Positions 1 through 7,400 of a DNA stretch of 18,652 nt are shown here, piece by piece. How positions within the stretch are numbered: position 1 is the first letter of the stretch; each line of letters begins with the position of its first letter. The translations under genes and the position numbers were made by a program. Under the pieces are notes generated by a model that did not search any database, was not told where the DNA came from, and saw only the letters and a list, made by a program, of their open reading frames with translations. The DNA is from Baffinella frigidus (taxonomy: Eukaryota > Cryptophyceae > Cryptomonadales > Baffinellaceae). The stretch covers positions 365,994 to 384,645 of the forward strand of contig MU646366.1 of NCBI GenBank assembly GCA_026770585.1. The letters run 5' to 3'.

Positions 1-95
1 AACCCCGAACCCCAAACCCCGAACCCCTAACCCCGAACCCCGAACCCTCCTAACTCCTAACCCCTAGCCCCCCTACCCCCGAACCCCTCACCCAT
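1..95. repeat. Degenerate telomere-like C-rich array
   Basis: The window opens with CCCCGAACCC and CCCCTAACC units of variable length, a degenerate telomere-type simple repeat in C-rich orientation. It is much less regular than a functional telomere and is followed by unrelated sequence, so it is probably an interstitial array or part of a longer one that starts outside the window. Confidence 0.8.
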
Positions 96-537
96 GAATT
101 ATGCGAGACCCCCCCGGGCGACACTCAACGAAGGCATCGTTGTTTTCCAAGAGAGAGAGAGTTGTTTATTGACAACCAACTGGTCCGGATCCGCTATGCT
201 GTGTTTTCGGACAACCTGCTCGAATCAGATACACCCGCACACCTGAATGTCCCGCGATCGGATTTGTACCTTGTAAAACTGATGTATGGACTATATAGCT
301 GCATGCATAGCCCCGTTGAGCGCGCCTTCTCGGACAGGTTCCGCGCGAGTCCGGGCTCTGCCTGAACAAAACGGGGCTCGCCATAAAATACATTTAGAGC
401 TGGAAATCTTGTACACAACCAGTGGATTGCGCGGTCTGGATTTCGCTGGATTCCGCTGTGTAACACCCTATAACACCCTGTAACACCAACCGCTTTCGCG
501 GGGTTTGTTGGGTGTCCAATAACCTAAAGGCTTTCCT
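96..537. other. No gene recognised; short simple repeats
   Basis: I see no convincing coding exon here. The stretch has a short GAGA tract near 151-160 and a small tandem of TAACACCC-like units at about 461-488. The open frames present begin at non-ATG codons and encode nothing recognisable. Part of it could be the promoter, 5' leader or an upstream intron of the EF-hand gene whose first ATG is at 538, but no promoter motif is clear. Confidence 0.4.
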
Positions 538-625
538 ATGAATGAACGTGATCATTGTCGAGGCGAGCAGGTGAAACGTGACCCGCAGCGTCTGGCGGAG
601 TTGGAGGAGGCCTTCAGGCACCTTG
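538..625 (+). CDS. EF-hand gene, exon 1 (start and entering helix of EF1)
   Basis: This exon encodes 29 residues and the first base of an Asp codon. It ends with the helix LAELEEAFRHL, the classic helix leading into the first EF-hand loop (compare EFKEAFSLFD in calmodulin). The donor is CTTG|GTACCT, followed by a CT microsatellite. The leftover G joins AC of exon 2 to make the Asp at EF-loop position 1, strong support for the junction. The start at ATG 538 is the less certain end: the internal GAGCAG|GTG resembles the CAG|GT acceptors of exons 3, 4, 6 and 7. Confidence 0.65.
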
Positions 626-628
626 GTA

Positions 629-668
<40 letters not shown>

Positions 669-3600
669 CCTCCCTCCATCTCTCTCTCGGTACCTCCCAA
701 CTACACACCGGACTACGAAGGAATTTCGTGAATAACCCACACGTTGATAATCTGTAAACCCCCTACGGTAGGCCATCCGTAGGGACATGGGGTTGTTTCT
801 ACGGATATCCTAACCGATTTTTCACGTGCAGCGCTTTCGATGGTTTAGCACTGAGAAACCACTGTATCGTTGAATGCTGCCTGCAACACAAGGGACTGCA
901 AAAGGATTTTGTGAATAACCCGCAAGTGATCATCCAGAGGACCACACGGTAGGCAATACCCTACGGTACGCAATACCGTAACCTACGGTGTGCAATACCG
1001 TCCCTACAATAGGCAATACCGCAGAGACATGGGGGGTTCCGACGTATAGGTCACGGAAAGGTGGTCAGAATTCAACGAAATGTCGCTTCGTAGCCCGGTG
1101 TGTGGGCGAGTGCCCACACATCTAGCTCTCGCAGAAACGCTTCTCGCTTCTCGACGCGGTCTGTACAGGGGTACCTCGCTCATAAGAAACCCCCCCCCTC
1201 TAGGACCCTTCAGTAGGCCTATGACTAGGGCCCTATGGTGGTCCTAGGGGGGGGGGGGTCTTATGAGCGCGGTACCCCTGTAGCCGTGTCGACTTTGCTG
1301 TTCACCGTGGTCAATTTCTGACACCACCCCGATACAAAACCAGCCATCCGAAGAGACGTTTTTGACGCACAGAACGCTTTTGCAACGGTCGCGGGGTTCC
1401 TGCCTGAGAATCGCACACGAGGCTGCTGTCGTGCTGACGGCTGTCTAGCTCTGTCTGAGGTTTATTCTGGCTCGGCATAAAGGCTTTATGTTCGCCCTTT
1501 TGTACTGGATTGCTGCTCTTAAATCTTTTTTAAGGACGAGCCAGAATAAAACTCAGGCAGAGCTAGGCTGGAGTTGTGCTGAGAGCTGTCGAGGTTGGTC
1601 CGTGCGCAGACTACGACACCCCCGGGGCGATGTATGCTTGCGGTATTGAATTGTAAATGAGCGTGTATACGTTGTATACTCGGTGACATATGACTCTGGG
1701 TAGGTGACCCTCTAGCATCGGCTCTCGTGTCGCCTCCGTGGAGCCAACCAACCCTGGGGCTATCACTGACGGAGAAAGCGCGTCGCGTGCAGACCTTCGC
1801 ATGCAGGGATCTATGCGTGCGGCATTGAATGGTAAACGAACATGGGGGAAAAGGAATAATAAGTCGACAAACACGACCGCTTCACGCCAGGGGGGGGGTC
1901 AGGATGTGTGCTGACTTCTGACGGTCGGGGTTGCTGACGGAGCAAGCGCGTGGTGTGCAGACTATGACAAGACAGGGGCGATATTCACGAGCGATGTCGC
2001 GCGGCTGGAAGCATGTGCGTTGGAGGAGGCGTTTGCGCAGACCTGTGCGGGCGTGGAGGCTGCCTCGTCTGAACAGGTCCCCCTCTCTCGATTCGCCCAC
2101 CGGCCTACCACGATGCCACCAAATCACCAAAGCACCAAAACATCAAAGCACCAAAAAAAACAAAAAAACAAAACACCAACGTTGAGCCTCGCACGTGGAT
2201 GGAGGACCTGCTGCAGGACGAGCCCGCCTCGGACCGTTAGATCGACTGTATGTGGGGTGCTCACATGGGACGCTGGGAGGATGGGATACATGGTGGCCAT
2301 GTCGGTGTCGATCCGCAATAAAACAAACGCTCTCTCTCGCTTGACGCTGACGCCGGGCGGCTTCACAAATTAGGTGCAAACCCCAAACCCCACACCCCAA
2401 CGCAGGTAGCGGAGATGCTATCGCGGTTCGACCTGAAACACTCTGGGAAAGTGGACCTGGAGTCGTACCTAGTCCGGATGGGTCCGGAGGGGTACGACCC
2501 TGGGAAGGGGGGTCGCACTGTCGAGGAGGAGGCTGCGCATCGCCACGAGGTATCCTACCACCAGCCCGAGGGTGGCTCTAATTGTGGTCTGGAGTTTGAG
2601 CCGTTTTGCCTTACAGCGGGGTCGATTCGACCCCGCTACAACTGAAGAAGTCGCAATCTTGTTTTTTTTAGCGCAGTGATCTGTACTGGCACGAGGGGGG
2701 TTCCATCTTCAGGGGTTCCCTGGAGGTGGGGCTCTCAACCCCTGCGGTTCGGTGCGGGTGTGCGGGGTGGGTGGAAACCTCACACCAGTCGTCTCATCAA
2801 GAGCTGTGTTGGGTTTCCGTAACACCGCAGAGCCCTCAAGGCGAATCGCACTGCCGAGGAGCAGGCTGCACATCGCCTTGAGGTCTCGACATCAGATGTT
2901 TTTAGCATAGTGATATGTACTGGCACGAGGGGGGTTCTGTCTTGAGGGGTTTCCCGGAAACAAAGTCGCCAGGAGGTGGGGCTCACAGCCCCTGCGATTC
3001 GTTGCTGGCAAAACACTGGCTGGTGTGTTTGTTTGGAGTCCTCCCGCCTGTCGACTTGGGTGTGAAAATGAAGGCGAATCGCACTGTCGAGGAGGAGGCT
3101 GCGCATCGCCATGGGGTGGGGCTCGTAACCTCTGATCTTGGTATACAACGCATGCCCACCACACGTCACAAAGCATAAACGTGCCGTTCATTTTTATTTC
3201 CTGATGCCCGACCTGGCCGAAAACGAATCCGCGCAAAGCCGAAATCTACAGTAGGGTTTCTGCCTGGTAAAGACCTGCGGGTATTGTCAAGTGCCGTCCC
3301 AGGGCGTTGGAAAGCAGAATCCTCTGCCTTAATCCTAAACCCTAAACCCTAAACCCTAAATCTTAAACCGTAAACACTAAACACTAAAACCTAAACACTA
3401 AACCATAAACCATAAACCATAAACCATAAACCCTAAACCCTAAACCATAAACCCCAAACCCTAAACCATAAAGCCTAACGCAGGTGCTGCAAGGAACGTT
3501 CGACTTCTTCGACACGACGCATGACGGGGTCATCTCCACTGTCGAGGTGCGCCCCACGCCACTCAGCAGCCACCTTTCCCCTTTTCGCCCGGATATTTGC

Positions 3601-4317
3601 TGTCTTTTGGTGCGTGTTTCCCGGTTGAGAATCAACTTTGGATAGGTTTCTGAAGTCACTGGTGCCTGCTACTGGTGCGCCCCGCGACCAGCACGACTCA
3701 CTCTCCCCTCGTTCCGTATGGTCCCTGGTTGAGTCTCGGCGAGCGTTCTTGAGGACCGCCAGGACCTAAAAGCAGCAATTTCATCCGGTCAGGTATTTGA
3801 TTTAAAATGGTTCGGAGTCCCCCGAAAGAACGAAATTTACTACACGTTTGTCACGTCCAGCCCTTATTTTTACTAGTGTGATCAAACGTGTAGTAAATTT
3901 CGTGCATTCCGGGGACTCCGAACCATTTAAATCAAATACCTGACCGGATGAAATTGGGGGTGTTGGGCCCCAGCACCAGCGCGCCGAGCGTAAGACCCAG
4001 CACCTGTCCCGCGGCTCTTGACTCATCGCAGGATTCCTCTCAACAGTGGCATCCCTCTGATCAGTTCGTCGAGAGTCACAACAAAGAGCAGGCTTTGTTG
4101 TCCAGAGCCTGCCCGGATTAGCTACCAGCGAGCGCGGCACAAGACCTGCACTGTTGCCTTGACAGTCGTGAGACCCGTTTGCTCGCACTCGTGTGCGCCG
4201 GCGGTGCTGCTCCTGCCTCGCTCGCTAGCAGCCTCAGCCCTACATCCTAATACATAAACGCTAAACCCTGAACAATCTCTCCCTCTCCTATCGCTCCTCT
4301 CTCTCCTCTCTCTCTCG

Positions 4318-4352
<35 letters not shown>

Positions 4353-4406
4353 CTCTCTCTCTCCTCCATCTCGCCTCTCTCTCCTCGCTCTGGTTCTCTC
4401 TCTCCC

Positions 4407-4438
<32 letters not shown>

Positions 4439-7400
4439 ATCTCCGCGTGACGGCTGCACGCCAGGATCAGCATCACCCGTGCTGACACTCACTTCGCATG
4501 GACAGCTCAAGCTGGCGATGCGTCGCCTGGGCTTCCGAGTCACCGACAAGGAGGTGCAGTCCCCCCAGCACGATTCATAGGTGGCTAGGATCCCCCGAGA
4601 GACGGCGTGTGTTGGCGTTGGCGAGTAACTCATGCACACCTTGGTTCCACAGAAAATGCGCCAAGGAGGTGCAGTGCCTTCCAAGGTGCCTCACCTTGCA
4701 CTGAGCGAGCGCTTTCATCGCGTCACCGAATAGATTCTAGTGGGCTTCCGAGTCGCCGACAAGGAGGTGCAGCCCCGCCCGAGTTGCCTCCTCTTCCACA
4801 CTGTGTGCTTCCAAGGGAATTTCGACCAGATTTTTTAAAAAAATGGTGGTTAATAAGTTATCTCTGTACCGAGCAATTCTTCCAAGTTGCCTCCTCTTGC
4901 ACTCAGGGAGCGCGTCCATCGCGTCCTCTAATAGATTCTGACATTCGTGCGTGTGCCCTGGCCGTTTTCTAGATACAATGTGTGGAAGGGGTTCGCCCAT
5001 GTGAGAAACTCAGACATCGAGTCAAAAAGTAACCCATGTACACCTGGAGTGCTGGAGTTTCTGCGAGTGTGCATGGCGTGATGTCAGGAGAAGATGTTCT
5101 CCTGACATCCCGCCATGCACACTCGCAGAAATCGAGGCAAAGAGTAACCCCTGCACACCTGGAGTTCCTGTGAGTGCGCATGGTGTGGTGTCAGGAGAAG
5201 ATGTCGGCCCCTGACGGAAGTTTCGCGTGGTTGGTGTCTGACATGCCTGCGTGGTGCGGAAACTCAGAAAACGAGGCAAAGAGTCACCTGTGTGCGTTGG
5301 ATTGCGGCAGGTGAAGAAGATCATGGAGATAGCGGGGACCGTTACGGAGACTATAACCATCCAACAGTTCAACGTACGCCCCTCCCCATAACCATCCAGA
5401 CCATACCTGTCTAACAATTTCACAATTAAACCTTCACCCCTCCCCATAACCTCCAGACCATAACCATCCACACAACCATCCAGACCACAACCATCCAACA
5501 ATTCGACAATTCGACCCGCCCCTCCCCCCTCACCGACCCTGGGAGCGGTCTGTTCGTGGATTTCCACGAGAATATTCGTTCCACACACCCAGCATGTCAA
5601 CTTAAGAATAGTCGGCCAACCCGACTGGGAGTGGGCGCAAAGTCTCGACGGACTTTGAAGGAAGCCGATCCATTCCCATTCCCGTAGTCGCCTCGTACTC
5701 CGGCTCACGTCGCGTGGTGTCCTTCCCCTTCAGTTTCTGCGGCTAGTTGGCTAATCCCCTGGTAGGTATGGCTACTAAGTGGACCTTGCCTAGAGGTCCG
5801 CTCTCACAGCCGTTCTCTGTGACACGATTTGGGGTTAGGGTGCAGGGTGTAGGGTGTAGGGTGCAGGGTCTAGGGTCTAGGGTCTAGGGTCTAGGGTCTA
5901 GGGGTTGACGCTATCCCTGCGCCAGGTGTTGTGTTTGACATTATCCCTGTGTAGGGTGTGACACTATTTCTGTGCGGGGTTTGACATTATCCGTGGGGCA
6001 GGTGTTGGTGACGACGTACCTCTGTATACCCTGCAACCTACACGTTTAGGGTACAGGTTATTCGATAATGTTCGTAGTTGGAGGGTCAAGGTTGTTTGAC
6101 GATATCCCTTTGCAGGTATTAATGACGACGCACCTCGACTTCTGGCCTTACCTCGACTCCGCAGAGCACCACAATGAGGAGGTCTCATCCGCCTCATTCT
6201 CGGAGGTACTGCCCACAGGAAGCGACGTGCATCCACACTGTGGGCTACGAGGGTTTCGTTGACCCCAGATTCTGGGGAGCGGACGGGCTCGAAAACGCGA
6301 CCGCCTCATTTCCGGAAGAACTGCCCACAGAGACGTGTGTCCACACGGTGGGCTCCGAGGATTTCGTTGACCCCAGATTCTGGGGAACGGACGGGCTCAA
6401 AAATGCTTCCCTCGAAGCCTCCTGGGAGGTTCTGCCCTGCCCACCTTGTGCCTGTGGGTCCGTCTTCTTCTGGCCGTACACCGCATACAGGAGTACCTCG
6501 CTCATAAGAAGACGCCCCCCCGTAGGACCCTACAGTAGCCCTATGCCTAGGGCCCTATGGTGGTCCTAGGGGGGGTGGCGGTTTCTCATGAGCGAGGTCC
6601 ACTGTAGCACCACACGGACGGGCACGAAAATGCTACCCTCCGCGCTAGGAGTGCATCCTCTGAGATGCCGTTTCGGGTCTCGGGTTCAGGGTTCAGAGTT
6701 CAGGGTTCAGAGTTCAGGGTTCAGAGTTCAGGGTTCAAAGTTCAGAGTCCAGGGTTCAGGGTTCATGGTTCAGGGTTCAGGGTTCAGGCTTTAGGGTTTT
6801 AGCGCCGCAGAGCACCGGCGACGAAAAGGCAGAAGAGCCCTCCACGCGAGCACCGCCTCCTCAGAGGTACCGCTACAGGGGTACCTTGCTCATAAGAAAC
6901 TGCCTCCCCCTAGGGCCCTACAGTAGGCCTATGCCTAGGGCACTATGGTGGTCCTATGGGGGGGGCAGTTTCTGATGCGCGAGGTACCCCTGTGCCGAGT
7001 GAGGAGTGCACAACGTGTCCCCCCCCGACCCAACCATCAATATCATTGATAGCCTCTCCTATCGGTATTATTAAAAGTCTCTCCTCTCTTTTGACCAGCA
7101 AGATGATCAATCGCAGTGAAAGTCTCCCTTCTTTATATTATTAATAGTCACCCCTCTCGTGAATCCCGCAGGAAGTTACCTCGCCTCCTAGCTCGTCGCG
7201 ATCGTGTTCAACAATTTATCAACCCCGTTTTTTTGTGTAAGGGGGAAGAGGACGGCGTCGATCACGGTGGTGTTTGACAATTTATTAACCCCGTTTTTGT
7301 CAGGAGGAAGAGGACGGCTTATTAACCCCGTTTCCCCCAGTTTTATTGACCCTGTCTTGTTTTTCAGGAGGAAGAGGACGGCGACGAGGGAGACAACGAC

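Noticed and set aside
1-95. Functional chromosome end
   Set aside because: Units are irregular and short, mixed with CCCCGAACC variants, and similar arrays occur throughout the window, so an interstitial array is more likely.
394-708. Minus-strand Arg-Glu repeat open frame
   Set aside because: It is a translation of the CT microsatellite and overlaps exon 1 of the EF-hand gene on the opposite strand.
2780-3236. Minus-strand open frames of 114 and 129 codons
   Set aside because: They lie across the duplicated intron 3 sequence opposite the EF-hand gene and show no recognisable domain.
4288-4684. Minus-strand frames rich in REREREG and VCVCV
   Set aside because: They translate the CT/CA microsatellite tract in intron 4.
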